NCBI RefSeq assembly: GCF_001435895.1
Contig: NZ_AZFZ01000024.1
Location: forward strand, 1 to 41,132
Length of the DNA stretch: 41,132 nucleotides
From: Lentilactobacillus parafarraginis DSM 18390 = JCM 14109
GTDB taxonomy: Bacteria > Bacillota > Bacilli > Lactobacillales > Lactobacillaceae
Direction of reading: 5' to 3'
Every line of letters starts with the position of its first letter. The first letter of the stretch is position 1. This document shows, piece by piece, positions 18,187 through 27,030 of this stretch. A program made the translations under genes and the position numbers. The notes below the pieces were generated by a model that did not search any database, was not told the DNA's origin, and was given only the letters and a program-made list of their open reading frames with translations.

Positions 18187-19236
18187 ATGAAATTATCTTC
18201 AAAATTACTCATGATCTCGGCTTCAACCTTACTTGGATTTGGCAGCGTTGCCCCAGCTTTTACAGCCAACGCAGCAAGCGTTAAAACTGCCAGCCGTAGC
18301 TACCAAAACCGTCAGATCAAAGTCAATTACCGTTATGCAAAGAACATGGTCATCAAGAATAAGACCGGGTTATCCGGCAAGACAACCGCTCTGTTCAGCC
18401 GCAAAGCCAACCCGACGACCGGAGCAGCTGGTGGTTACGCCGATTTACTGGTTGGGTTAAAGGGCTGGGGGTATAAATTCACCACCACCCAAAAGAAGCG
18501 AATTGCTTCAAGCTTGGTCATCAACTCAAAAAGTACTGCTGCCGACTACGCCAATGCGATTCAGGGCTTGAAAGCAGTTGGCCTGAACCCCACCAAGTTT
18601 AAGCCAGCGGGCGCCAAGAAGACGGTGAACCTGGTCTCTGGTTTGTACCGTCAATCAATGAGTAAGCAAACGCCAAATGTTAAGAGTCAGGTTCTGTTGG
18701 CCCTCACGATGTCATCAACATTTAAACGGCCATCAAACGCCAAGTTCTCCATCACCAGTTTGGCAAAATCTTTGGTTGCCGATCAGCAAAGTAACAATGG
18801 CTGGGCGTACAACAATACCGCTGCCAGCGTTGACAGTGATACCACGTCAATGGCCATCACCGCATTAGCCCACAGCAAGTCATCATTAAGCGCCGTTAAA
18901 TCAGCCTTGGCAAAGGGCCAGGCCTACTTAAAAGCTAACGTAACCCCATCTGGTGCGTACGGCTACGTCTTCAATGGAAAGACGGTTGCTAACGCCAACT
19001 CGACCGCCGAAGCAATCATCGCACTATCATCGAAGCAGGCAACTGTGAAGTACGCCAACGGATACTTCACTACCAAGCAAGCCGCTTCCCCACTTCGGGC
19101 AATGCTTGGCTACGTTAACAAGACCGGTTCAATTAAGGGCGCTACCAGCCAATTGATCGGTGTCGGTCAGGTGAACTTGGCAACGGCTGCTTATCGGCAG
19201 GCTTTGAAGGGGCATTCGGTTTATACGATTAAGTAA
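18187..19236 (+). CDS. Secreted alpha/alpha-toroid protein, putative B12 capture
   Basis: A 349-residue exported protein: signal peptide 1-29 ending ANA, then about 320 residues of paired helices of the prenyltransferase/squalene-cyclase/transcobalamin alpha-toroid type. Typical segments are DSDTTSMAITALAH, NANSTAEAIIALS and GVGQVNLATAAYR. There is no sortase motif, lipobox or DUF4430 domain. It is a paralogue of the protein at 35909-36955, about half identical throughout. AAAGGATGG precedes the ATG, 19 bases after the S component stop. Animal intrinsic factor pairs such a toroid with a beta domain to bind B12; here it probably presents B12 to the ECF transporter (inferred). Confidence 0.85.
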   Translation: MKLSSKLLMISASTLLGFGSVAPAFTANAASVKTASRSYQNRQIKVNYRYAKNMVIKNKTGLSGKTTALFSRKANPTTGAAGGYADLLVGLKGWGYKFTTTQKKRIASSLVINSKSTAADYANAIQGLKAVGLNPTKFKPAGAKKTVNLVSGLYRQSMSKQTPNVKSQVLLALTMSSTFKRPSNAKFSITSLAKSLVADQQSNNGWAYNNTAASVDSDTTSMAITALAHSKSSLSAVKSALAKGQAYLKANVTPSGAYGYVFNGKTVANANSTAEAIIALSSKQATVKYANGYFTTKQAASPLRAMLGYVNKTGSIKGATSQLIGVGQVNLATAAYRQALKGHSVYTIK

Positions 19237-19273
19237 AGCGAAATGGTAAGTATCCCGTCTGGAGGCAAGGTCA

Positions 19274-19702
19274 GTGAAAAAGGCAATGTTTATCGGCGCA
19301 ATTGGGTGCGGCAAAACGTCCTTTATTCAGAAACTCAACGAATTACAAATGACTTACAACAAAACCCAAACCATTGAGTTTTATAATAATGTCATTGACA
19401 CGCCCGGTGAATATGTCGAGCACCGCGCGATGTATTCAAACCTAATGACCACCGCAATTGAAGCCGACGTCATCGTCTTAATGCAGAGCGCCACTGATCC
19501 GCGAATTGTCCTGCCAACGGGCTTTAGCACGATGTTCACGAAGGAAACGATTGGCGTCGTCACGAAAACTGATATTGCAACGGACAAGCAAATTAAGTTG
19601 GTTGCCGAACGGCTGCGAGATGCCGGGGCTAAAAGATTATTCGAGATCTCAGCGAAAACTGGTGCCAATGTCCAGCAACTAATCGATTATCTGAAAAAAT
19701 AA
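19274..19702 (+). CDS. pduV: PduV/EutP-type small GTPase
   Basis: A 142-residue P-loop protein of the EutP/PduV family. Visible nucleotide motifs are GAIGCGKTSF (residues 8-17), DTPGEYVEH (G3 region), TKTD (G4) and SAKTG (G5). Translation starts at GTG with GGAGG eight bases upstream. Known PduV binds the outside of the microcompartment shell in Salmonella; its role is poorly defined. Here it is separated from the pdu operon and placed at the end of the ECF/toroid operon, tying that operon to propanediol use. Confidence 0.87.
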   Translation: MKKAMFIGAIGCGKTSFIQKLNELQMTYNKTQTIEFYNNVIDTPGEYVEHRAMYSNLMTTAIEADVIVLMQSATDPRIVLPTGFSTMFTKETIGVVTKTDIATDKQIKLVAERLRDAGAKRLFEISAKTGANVQQLIDYLKK

Positions 19703-19754
19703 AAATAATGGATCCGAAGTTCGTTGTTTACTAACGACTTTCGGACCCATTTTT
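19702..19754. terminator. Terminator after pduV, shared with the flavin reductase gene
   Basis: Long hairpin with near-perfect arms around ATGG.TCCGAA and TTCGGACCCAT, flanked by A and T runs. It separates two convergent transcripts. Confidence 0.85.
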
Positions 19755-19763
19755 GTATGCATG

Positions 19764-20303
19764 CTAATGCTGGCTGTCAACAGATTCAATAAATTTTTTA
19801 ATGGCGCCATTAAGCTGAGCACCAACCTGCTCATTGATAAGTCTATCCTGAGAATCAAATTGTTCGTGAACGTTGCCAACCGTAATAAAATCATTCATGA
19901 CATTCATTCCGATGTACCGCAACAACTGTTGGATATGAATATTTGCATTTGCCCCACCCCGTGCGCCAGAAGAATCGGTAATTACTAACGCCGGCTTATG
20001 CGCAATATGCGGCTTTGGGGATGGAACGGACAAAACATCAATGGCGTTCTTTAGTCCGCCAGGAATTGACAAATTATATTCTTGAGTGATGAAGAGTAAT
20101 GCATCCATTTGATCAATCACGCTTCGAAATACTTGCCACTCCAACAATGGTTCTTTCTCAAGATCTGGATTGTACAAAGGCAAAATTTCAAAGTTTACCT
20201 GAACGAACGTGGTCGAAAGATGTTGGCTCATCAAATAATTCGCAATCTTTTGACTATAAGAACGTTGACTGAGGCTTCCAACCAACACGCCAATATTTGT
20301 CAT
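19764..20303 (-). CDS. NADPH-dependent FMN reductase
   Basis: A 179-residue flavodoxin-fold oxidoreductase. The N-terminal GSLSQRSYSQKIA binds the FMN phosphate, and PEYN-like TQEYNLSIPGGLKNAIDVLS near 85 is the family signature. Start chosen at the ATG at 20303, eight bases after AAGGAAG; a GTG lies one codon earlier. Flavin reductases can supply reduced flavin for B12 reduction before adenosylation, but this gene is outside the pdu operon, so that link is speculative. Confidence 0.85.
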   Translation of the reverse strand: MTNIGVLVGSLSQRSYSQKIANYLMSQHLSTTFVQVNFEILPLYNPDLEKEPLLEWQVFRSVIDQMDALLFITQEYNLSIPGGLKNAIDVLSVPSPKPHIAHKPALVITDSSGARGGANANIHIQQLLRYIGMNVMNDFITVGNVHEQFDSQDRLINEQVGAQLNGAIKKFIESVDSQH

Positions 20304-20466
20304 CACTCACACTTCCTTTGAATTGAATGGATGGAACAACAATATTTATGTACGCGGTTTTACAATCACATGAGCGTCGTAAAATATGGATCGCAATGGC
20401 CCTTCAGAATGCAAAACCACTTTCTATTCGAGTTTTAGATCATCAACAAAATCAATTAGGCATTGT

Positions 20467-21249
20467 TTACGCCAAAAATTTGTTCCTGATTTGCAATAAA
20501 AACGCTTCGTCGAGCCCCAACTGATCATGAAAGTAAGAATCGAAACCACCGTAACGATCGTTAATCATTGAAATCGCTTGTTGAAAGTAATCTTCTCGCA
20601 CTGTTGAGAGATCAAAGATCGACTTCAAATAAGCTAAATTATTGCTGGCCAATTTGGCTTCATTTAGTCGATTGTTGATTCTCACTGCAGAAAACCGGTT
20701 ACTGCGCAGATAATCAGTCTTAAGGGTTTCATCAGGAACTCTGAGCATCGCGAGGATCAAAATTGAAATGATCCCGGTCCGATCTTTACCAGTTGAACAA
20801 TGAAACAGAATTCCCCCGGGATTGACATTGAGGAGAGTTAAAAAGAATTGCCGGTAGGCCTGCTGGACTTCATCGCTGGTAATCAGCTGATCGTAAATGC
20901 GCATCATCTGGTGAAACCCAGCCCGTTTGTCAGTCAATTTTCCCGCTAGATTTCTAACGTTGGTCATACTTTCGGTGAGGTCCTGTTCTAAAATTGGAAT
21001 TTTTAGATATTGTGTCCGCCAATCATAATGATCAGGATACTCCCTAACTTCCACTGGAGATCTCAGATCAATAATCGTTCGAACGCCATAACGATAAAGC
21101 ATCCGCTGATCGTTAATATCCAAATCAGATAAATACCCCGCACGAATCAGCCGCTTCGGTTGGACCATTAAACCATTTCGAGTTTGATAGCCGCCTAAGT
21201 CGCGACAATTAAAAGCGTTCTTTAAATTGATTTCTTGTGTGTGGTGCAT
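20467..21249 (-). CDS. Tyrosine-protein phosphatase (DSP/lipid-phosphatase type)
   Basis: A 260-residue protein with the Cys-X5-Arg phosphatase signature HCSTGKDRTG near residue 155 and an N-terminal NCRDLGGYQT motif typical of this bacterial family. AGGAGGGG lies seven bases before the ATG at 21249; the frame extends to 21279 but that includes the ribosome site. It follows pduU after about 135 bases that hold no clear gene, and is probably independent of the pdu operon. Confidence 0.88.
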   Translation of the reverse strand: MHHTQEINLKNAFNCRDLGGYQTRNGLMVQPKRLIRAGYLSDLDINDQRMLYRYGVRTIIDLRSPVEVREYPDHYDWRTQYLKIPILEQDLTESMTNVRNLAGKLTDKRAGFHQMMRIYDQLITSDEVQQAYRQFFLTLLNVNPGGILFHCSTGKDRTGIISILILAMLRVPDETLKTDYLRSNRFSAVRINNRLNEAKLASNNLAYLKSIFDLSTVREDYFQQAISMINDRYGGFDSYFHDQLGLDEAFLLQIRNKFLA

Positions 21250-21385
21250 TGACCCACCCCTCCTGAGATGACAAATCACCGGTTCTACTCTGCTTCAAGT
21301 GGCAAACCTGCTTTGGGTTGCAGGCCCTTCCCACCGATTGATTGAAAAAAGAGCCACGGTCAAAAAACTGGGCCCCTGGTTTTGT

Positions 21386-21730
21386 TTAGGTTCTCGTAAT
21401 TCTAGGAATATCAAAACCTAGAAGATCATGCAATTTACTGACAACGTCCTTTAAGGCGGATTCAACTTCAGCGACTTCACCCACAATCACGACGGAACCG
21501 CTAAATCGATCGATAAATCCAAGCGTCACATTACTGGATTTAGTGGCAATATCACCAGCAATAATTGCAGCCTCACTGGGCGTAATGGTCAATATTCCCA
21601 GTGCGTTCTTGGGAGTTTGAATTCCTAACTTTTCATAAATATCAGGGGTTGGGTTAGCCACAATGTGTGCCAACGTCACCTGTTTGCCCGGAACGTACTC
21701 CTGGATTGTTCGTTCGATATCACGGCTCAT
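21386..21730 (-). CDS. pduU: Microcompartment shell protein PduU
   Basis: A 114-residue permuted BMC-domain shell protein. It starts with a beta-barrel strand segment ([16 protein letters not shown]) and continues with the BMC core [19 protein letters not shown], as in PduU/EutS. Ribosome site GAGGGATG. It is the last gene of the pdu operon. Downstream a G/C-rich stretch followed by T6 (about 21362-21380, minus strand) may be the terminator, but its stem is poor. Confidence 0.9.
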   Translation of the reverse strand: MSRDIERTIQEYVPGKQVTLAHIVANPTPDIYEKLGIQTPKNALGILTITPSEAAIIAGDIATKSSNVTLGFIDRFSGSVVIVGEVAEVESALKDVVSKLHDLLGFDIPRITRT

Positions 21731-21743
21731 AGAGCATCCCTCG

Positions 21744-21989
21744 CTAACCTAAACGATTCTTAACATCCTTGGTAATGCCATCCAAAAGAGAAGAACTGTC
21801 AGCATCAGAATCCGAAGATTGAGCTTGAATTTTCTCCTGAACAGAATCCCGCAGTTCTCTTAACAACGGCGAAATATCGCCATCATTTTGGGCGGGTTTG
21901 GCTGCTACGGCTGACTTCTGGCTTGCATTATTTCCGACTTCTTGGGCAATAATGTTACGAATAACTTCCTCAATTTTTCCTTGATCCAT
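21744..21989 (-). CDS. 81-aa protein with encapsulation-type N-terminus
   Basis: An 81-residue protein. Residues 1-18 ([18 protein letters not shown]) form an amphipathic helix of the kind that targets PduP and PduD into microcompartments, followed by an Ala/Ser/Gln linker and a second predicted helix pair (about 40-81: [27 protein letters not shown]). There is no catalytic motif. It sits where an aldehyde dehydrogenase (PduP) gene stands in related operons. It could be a stand-alone adaptor, or the remains of pduP; the length after the helix and lack of decay favour a functional small protein. Confidence 0.7.
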   Translation of the reverse strand: MDQGKIEEVIRNIIAQEVGNNASQKSAVAAKPAQNDGDISPLLRELRDSVQEKIQAQSSDSDADSSSLLDGITKDVKNRLG

Positions 21990-21992
21990 GTC

Positions 21993-22463
21993 CTAGTCAC
22001 ACTCCCTCGTAAACATATCAACAGCGATCTCACAAATTGCTTGATCCTGCTTAACAGTCCCGCCACTGACACCAATGGCACCAATGATATTGCCATCAAC
22101 TTTAAGTGGGATACCGCCGCCAAATGACGTTAATTGACCATCCATCATCGTTTCAATCTGGTACAGCTCCGCTCCAGGCTGAACTTGTTTAGAAAGATCA
22201 ATGGTCGGCTGTTGCATCGCCAAGGCAGTCCACGCCTTTTTGGGAGCCAGTGTACTGCTGACTAGGATTGCATTAGGCATGTGATAACTCATTTGAACAA
22301 CCTGATCATTTCGCATAATGACAATCGTGATGCCAATGTTGAATTCACCGGCCCTTTTAACAGCGGCCCTGATGACTTTTTCCATTCGATCTAAGGAAAA
22401 GTAATCTGTCTGTTGCTTTTGAATCACACTTTTAACAACTTCACTTAATTGATCTTCATCCAT
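21993..22463 (-). CDS. PduO C-terminal-domain protein (GlcG/HbpS-like), stand-alone
   Basis: A 156-residue protein of the DUF336 (GlcG/HbpS/PduO-C) family, shown by FSLDRMEKVIRAAVKRA and GGIPLKVDGNIIGAIGVSGG. In Salmonella this domain is fused to the C-terminus of PduO and binds haem; here it is its own gene, overlapping the pduO stop by eight bases. The N-terminus before the domain (MDEDQLSEVVKSVIQK) is an extra amphipathic helix resembling encapsulation peptides. The start at 22463 is chosen because the upstream part of the frame is the end of pduO. Confidence 0.82.
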   Translation of the reverse strand: MDEDQLSEVVKSVIQKQQTDYFSLDRMEKVIRAAVKRAGEFNIGITIVIMRNDQVVQMSYHMPNAILVSSTLAPKKAWTALAMQQPTIDLSKQVQPGAELYQIETMMDGQLTSFGGGIPLKVDGNIIGAIGVSGGTVKQDQAICEIAVDMFTRECD

Positions 22464-23043
22464 CTTTACGCACGTCCTCAACTTTTGAATAAATTTTCAT
22501 AACTTTCTCAGTCACGCTGCTGATTAGATCTTCATAATCCTCGGAACGCGCCATTATATAGAGAAAGTCTGAAAGTCGATTGATGTACCTCTCCAATTCC
22601 GGACGGAACTTAACATCTCTAGCCAGCTTCACAAATGATCTTTCTGCTCGACGACAAACAGTTCGGCAAATATGGAGTTGGGCCCCTGCCATGCTGGTCC
22701 CCGGTAAAATGAAGCTCCGAATTGGCGGCAATTCATTGGTATACTCATCAATCACCCGCTCCAGCATGTGGGTATCATCATCAGTGATTGCTTGACTTTG
22801 GTTTAAGAATTTCTCCGTATCCTTCGTCGCAATTTCACCTTGAAGATAAAACATTCGATATTCAACAGCCTGCAAAATTTTGCGATTCTTTGCACTTTTA
22901 CAGAATTTATCGGCCAAACTAATATTGGCGTTAAGTTCATCAAAGGTTCCGTAGGTTTCAACTCGAATTGAATCCTTTTCAACCCGCAGGCCATCGAATA
23001 AGCTTGTTTTACCTTTATCACCACCTTTGGTATAAATAGCCAC
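22456..23043 (-). CDS. pduO: ATP:cob(I)alamin adenosyltransferase
   Basis: A 195-residue PduO-type adenosyltransferase that makes adenosylcobalamin, the coenzyme of PduCDE. Motifs are TKGGDKGKTSLFDG at the N-terminus, VETYGTFDELNANI near 30, and RTVCRRAER near 130 (ATP and cobalamin contacts). Starts at GTG with AAGGGGG upstream. It contains only the catalytic domain; the usual C-terminal haem-binding domain is encoded separately downstream. Confidence 0.95.
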   Translation of the reverse strand: MAIYTKGGDKGKTSLFDGLRVEKDSIRVETYGTFDELNANISLADKFCKSAKNRKILQAVEYRMFYLQGEIATKDTEKFLNQSQAITDDDTHMLERVIDEYTNELPPIRSFILPGTSMAGAQLHICRTVCRRAERSFVKLARDVKFRPELERYINRLSDFLYIMARSEDYEDLISSVTEKVMKIYSKVEDVRKDG

Positions 23044-23067
23044 TCAGACTACCCCCTTAATACCAAT

Positions 23068-23337
23068 CTACTTGTCAAAACGGTCAATTATCCCAACAAT
23101 TGTACAATCATTTACGTCTGCTGCATCCCGTTGAGAATCGCCATCAGCTCGTCGAGCACCTGCACCTCTCACAACCAGCACATTGTCACCAATTCCAGCG
23201 TTAACCGTATCAGCGGCAACCTGCTCAAACCGAATCGGTTTTTGATCTGAGTCAATTGGGCGAACAATCATTAACTTTTTTCCAACCAGCGATGGGTCTT
23301 TTTGGGTAGATACAACACTACCAATCACTCTAGCCAT
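23068..23337 (-). CDS. pduN: Microcompartment vertex protein PduN
   Basis: An 89-residue EutN/CcmL-type pentameric vertex protein, recognised from MARVIGSVVSTQKD, LVGKKLMIVRP and the C-terminal IVGIIDRFD. The ATG at 23337 overlaps the end of pduM by 13 bases. It caps the corners of the polyhedral shell. Confidence 0.92.
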   Translation of the reverse strand: MARVIGSVVSTQKDPSLVGKKLMIVRPIDSDQKPIRFEQVAADTVNAGIGDNVLVVRGAGARRADGDSQRDAADVNDCTIVGIIDRFDK

Positions 23338-23828
23338 ATACAATTTTCATCAGTCCTAATCTTTATTTTGATATTCTTCTTATTACAGATTTCCAAGCCC
23401 TCATCCGTTAACGTCTGACTCGCAGTTTTTATTAGAAGCGCGTTATCCGGCAATGCGGCTATTTCTCCTCTAGAAATAATCTTATTATAGTTGGCTACAA
23501 TAAGCGAATTTCGACCAACGATAAAATTGATTGGCCAGTCCAAGACCATGGTTCGTGGAATAAAATTAACGATCGGTTCATTGACTTGGATATAAAATTG
23601 AACATCATAGTTCAATCCACTTAGGATCCATGAAGTCCAGGCACTATCCCGTTTCAACGAATACAAATCTTTTATTAGCTGGACAGAAACATTTTTTAAA
23701 ATGACACAGCCATAATCAATAAATACTTGCTTGTCCGGTGGAGATGGCAATTCATTAAAGAAAAGAATCTTATTTGAAGCCTGTCTTTTCTTCAACTTTT
23801 CAATAACTTTTTGAACTAAGTCATCCAT
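23325..23828 (-). CDS. pduM: Microcompartment assembly protein PduM
   Basis: A 167-residue protein matching PduM in position and in the N-terminal amphipathic helix MDDLVQKVIEKLKKRQ, followed by a mixed alpha/beta domain. PduM is needed for proper compartment assembly in Salmonella, by an unknown mechanism. The ATG at 23828 follows GGAGGTG; the frame extends two codons further to a GTG that lies within that site. In related operons pduL stands between pduJ and pduM; it is absent here. Confidence 0.85.
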   Translation of the reverse strand: MDDLVQKVIEKLKKRQASNKILFFNELPSPPDKQVFIDYGCVILKNVSVQLIKDLYSLKRDSAWTSWILSGLNYDVQFYIQVNEPIVNFIPRTMVLDWPINFIVGRNSLIVANYNKIISRGEIAALPDNALLIKTASQTLTDEGLEICNKKNIKIKIRTDENCIWLE

Positions 23829-23861
23829 CAGCACACCTCCGGCTCATTCAATATAATTAGA

Positions 23862-24161
23862 TTATTGTTCCTCGGTGCTATCTGAAGCTTGAATCGTTGG
23901 TAAAATTGTCTCAACTTCGCTGTGTGGACGAGGAATGACGTACGAGGAAACAACTTCGCCGACATTTTTAGCTGCTTGAAGGCCGGCATCAACGGCAGAT
24001 TTAACGGCCCCAACATCTCCTCTGATCATAACGGTTACCAATCCAGCACCAATTTTTTCTTGACCGGTCAATTCAACATTGGCGGCTTTTACCATCGCAT
24101 CTGCTGCTTCAATCGAAGGTACTAATCCTTTAGTTTCAATCATTCCCAAAGCGTTGTTCAT
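23862..24161 (-). CDS. pduJ: Microcompartment shell hexamer PduJ
   Basis: A 99-residue single BMC-domain protein ([28 protein letters not shown]), about 90 percent alike to PduA over the core, with a slightly longer Ser/Thr-rich C-terminus. AGGAGGAAG precedes the ATG. PduA/PduJ-type hexamers form the bulk of the facets and their pores admit the diol. Confidence 0.93.
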   Translation of the reverse strand: MNNALGMIETKGLVPSIEAADAMVKAANVELTGQEKIGAGLVTVMIRGDVGAVKSAVDAGLQAAKNVGEVVSSYVIPRPHSEVETILPTIQASDSTEEQ

Positions 24162-24172
24162 TGTTCTTCCTC

Positions 24173-24817
24173 CTATTTCTTCTTCGATCTATTTTTCTTC
24201 TCTAGTTCGGCTTTCTTCTTCAACTCATCATAATGGATGCATTTGTTATGTGGTTCGCCCTTCTTTCGAGGACACTTTGGATCACCACATAAATTACATG
24301 TCACCCTATCACCAGGCTTGTCATCATCTGACTCGCCGTCATCTTCCTCATCATCGTCGTCATCACTGGAATGCGTTTCCTGCATTTTCTCCTCTGGCTC
24401 TGCCGTTGGTTCTGCGGCGGCCGCTTGAACATTTGAAGATTGATGGTCCGGATGTGGCCCAAACATTGCTGATTCCTTCATTGACCCATCTGGATTGTAT
24501 TTCTCAGGATTAAAGTTTTGGGGCGCAACGTCACTCGCTCCTGAGGTCCCCAACCCATCCAAGCCTTTGGCAGGACTACCAATTACAAGGCCAGCAACAT
24601 ATTGCTTAGGCAATGTTTGTTTAACCGTTTCCACAGCAACTTTCAGCGCGGCAATGTCACCCGTAAACTCTAGCGTAATCCAACCATTATCGGCATTGCG
24701 AATCCTGCTAAGTTTAACGTCACTTGTCTTTAACATGCGATCAGCGGCAACAGTTGCGCTGGACAATCCATTACACTCTACATATCCTAACGCTTCCATA
24801 ATTTTATCCCCATTCAT
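24173..24817 (-). CDS. pduK: Shell protein PduK with acidic linker and Cys4 tail
   Basis: A 214-residue shell protein: a BMC domain (about 7-90, [21 protein letters not shown]), a linker, an acidic tract of Asp/Glu (151-170), then four cysteines C174, C177, C182, C193 (CX2CX4CX10C) and a Lys-rich end. The cysteines could hold an iron-sulfur cluster or zinc, as suggested for PduK. The ATG at 24817 shares four bases with the end of pduH; an ATG at 24799 would give a more family-like N-terminus. Confidence 0.9.
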   Translation of the reverse strand: MNGDKIMEALGYVECNGLSSATVAADRMLKTSDVKLSRIRNADNGWITLEFTGDIAALKVAVETVKQTLPKQYVAGLVIGSPAKGLDGLGTSGASDVAPQNFNPEKYNPDGSMKESAMFGPHPDHQSSNVQAAAAEPTAEPEEKMQETHSSDDDDDEEDDGESDDDKPGDRVTCNLCGDPKCPRKKGEPHNKCIHYDELKKKAELEKKNRSKKK

Positions 24818-25167
24818 GATAGTTTCTTAAAGGGTATCCCCTTTACTAACCGAGCGGCATTTGCGCCTAGTCTTCGTAACTGTTGGTCATCATTAATCGT
24901 TAGATCAAACAGGGGAGCCTGCTCCGGTAAATTCTTATAATGAACAACATATCGGTTGTTCTCGTAAGCAATTCCTACCGATAATCGAGAAGCCAGTGCC
25001 GCTTGATATGCCCTGGAAACAATATTATTGATCGAAATATCCTTGGTGGAAACCGGAATTTGTTCCTCTTCGATCCCATTAAGAATTGGTTTCAAGTGGC
25101 TTTGAGACAACGATCCCGTGCCATTTATCCCAATGACAATTGTCGGTTTTTCAAGATTGTCAGCCAT
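24814..25167 (-). CDS. pduH: Diol dehydratase reactivase small subunit
   Basis: A 117-residue subunit that, with PduG, swaps damaged cobalamin out of the dehydratase. It begins PTIVIGINGTG and ends in the conserved DLTINDDQQLRRLGANAARLVKG segment, which mimics the dehydratase beta subunit. The ATG at 25167 overlaps pduG by eight bases; the longer open frame upstream is pduG sequence read out of frame. Confidence 0.92.
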   Translation of the reverse strand: MADNLEKPTIVIGINGTGSLSQSHLKPILNGIEEEQIPVSTKDISINNIVSRAYQAALASRLSVGIAYENNRYVVHYKNLPEQAPLFDLTINDDQQLRRLGANAARLVKGIPFKKLS

Positions 25168-27004
25168 TTTGTTGCCCTCTTTCTTCCGCATATCGAAGAA
25201 CAAGCCCCGTGGCCACCGCATTTCGCGGCCCCATGATTCCTCGAACGTTTCCCCGTCCTGAAACCAGGTTGTAGTGGGCCAGCTCATCCGTTACGAGTTG
25301 CGGAATTTCGAAGTCAAGGGCAGAACCGCCGACAATGACGACGAACGGGATATCCCGGATATTCCCTGTTGGGCTCACATATTTGAGAGCCCGAATGGCA
25401 TTGGTAACAAACACCCGCTTCTTGGCACTTTGTCGAACAAGCTTAATCTTTTCAATGCTCAAATTACCTGTAACTGGTTCATATCCTTCAGGTTTGAGGA
25501 CAACGATCCGGGCAAACAGCTCAGACGGCAATGGTTGTTCAAAGAACTGAACAGAACCGTCCTCGTGACGCAACTGAAACAGATTTTCAACTTTAGCCAG
25601 CGGATATCGCTTGATGTCTTCCGCAAGGTGAATATCCGACAATCCAAGTTCAGAGTTGATAATCATCGTAACCATGTCACCAGCACCAGCAAGATGAATG
25701 GCAACGGTTTGGTCCTCTTTATTAATAATCGATGCGTCCGTCGAGCCGGCACCAAAGTCCAGAATAGCAATCGGTTTAGATGTCCCCGGAGTTGTTAGAG
25801 CACCACGAATTGCGGATTCAACTTCCGCACCACCAATTTCAACCTTGGTACCTAACTCCTTTTCGATCAGCTTCGCAATCACTTCCATTTGAAGGTGATC
25901 GGATTTAACCATTGCGGCAATCCCAACGGCCGACTCATTTGAAAATTCTCCTGCCAGGCCGCCTTTAACTTTAACGGGAACCTGCGTATCAATGGCTAAC
26001 AAGTCTTGAATGGCAACGTCCTTGTTTTGTTTACCGGTTAAAGTTGCCATTGTTTGGCGAACCTTTTCCAGCATGCCGCCAATATTTGTCCCCGATTCAC
26101 CAGTAATATCATTAATATGACGGAAGCTGGAAACTTTATTCATGATCGCATCAGCGCCCTTAGAAACACTGACTTCTTCTTTTCCAGTTTCGCCATCAAT
26201 AATAATCTTGCCCGCAGGAATTACTCTAGCTTTAACGTCGCCGGCCGGCGTCTTAATGACAACCGCAGAACGATTCCCGATGAGTGCCCGTGAAACCGGT
26301 ACAATATTCTTGGTCTCGTCAGAACTCAAATTGAATAATGTGGCGATTCCGTACGGATTGGCCAATTGAGAAATGACCTGACCAGGTCCGGCAACTTCAA
26401 CGGCTGCCATCATATTGAGCGGAACCTTTTCGATCATGGCAACTTCATCAACGATCGGAATCTTTTTACTCAACCGATTATCAACAAGTACCGCATCATC
26501 ATTTTGAAGAATGGCTGCCGATATCTTATATCCGGCTCCAATATAGGCATTTATCAACTTGGCGCAGTTTTCAAAGTCGATTTCTTTGGAAACGACAACA
26601 ATATAATTTTGATCTTTGTCGCTCTCACCCGCCAAGTCTAAAATCGGGATTGTGACGCCAGCCCCAGTCCCAATTCCACCTGGCGTATCAGGATTATGGC
26701 CAATCATGGTTGATTCCGTGACAATCGTTTCCGTGATCGTTTCCATTGCCACGTCTCCGATAACTGGAGTGGCTTCGTTAATTCTAATTAAATCAATATC
26801 ATCAATTGATAAATTGGCTTTATTCAGAACTTGATTAATTGAATCACGAATGCCAACTAGGTTTTCTCTTGTCCCTTTGATACCTGTTGTTGCAGCTATC
26901 CCCGATCCAATAAAGTCAGCCTCCCCACTATCAGAAACATTAGCTAGTGCAACTTCAGTTGACGAATTTCCAATATCAACGCCAATCACTTTTTTCATTG
27001 CCAT
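25160..27004 (-). CDS. pduG: Diol dehydratase reactivase large subunit
   Basis: A 614-residue actin/Hsp70-fold ATPase (DdrA-type). Visible are VIGVDIGNSSTEVALA at the N-terminus (ATP phosphate loop) and AILDFGAGSTDASII near 410. Full length for the family. It exchanges inactive for intact cobalamin in PduCDE using ATP. An ATG two codons in (26998) is an alternative start. It sits between the dehydratase genes and pduH as in other pdu operons. Confidence 0.96.
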   Translation of the reverse strand: MAMKKVIGVDIGNSSTEVALANVSDSGEADFIGSGIAATTGIKGTRENLVGIRDSINQVLNKANLSIDDIDLIRINEATPVIGDVAMETITETIVTESTMIGHNPDTPGGIGTGAGVTIPILDLAGESDKDQNYIVVVSKEIDFENCAKLINAYIGAGYKISAAILQNDDAVLVDNRLSKKIPIVDEVAMIEKVPLNMMAAVEVAGPGQVISQLANPYGIATLFNLSSDETKNIVPVSRALIGNRSAVVIKTPAGDVKARVIPAGKIIIDGETGKEEVSVSKGADAIMNKVSSFRHINDITGESGTNIGGMLEKVRQTMATLTGKQNKDVAIQDLLAIDTQVPVKVKGGLAGEFSNESAVGIAAMVKSDHLQMEVIAKLIEKELGTKVEIGGAEVESAIRGALTTPGTSKPIAILDFGAGSTDASIINKEDQTVAIHLAGAGDMVTMIINSELGLSDIHLAEDIKRYPLAKVENLFQLRHEDGSVQFFEQPLPSELFARIVVLKPEGYEPVTGNLSIEKIKLVRQSAKKRVFVTNAIRALKYVSPTGNIRDIPFVVIVGGSALDFEIPQLVTDELAHYNLVSGRGNVRGIMGPRNAVATGLVLRYAEERGQQNG

Positions 27005-27030
27005 ATCTCGACACCCTTTTTCGACTTTTG

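Noticed and set aside
24237-24428. Serine-rich plus-strand ORF
   Set aside because: It is the complement of the acidic tract of PduK and has no ribosome site.
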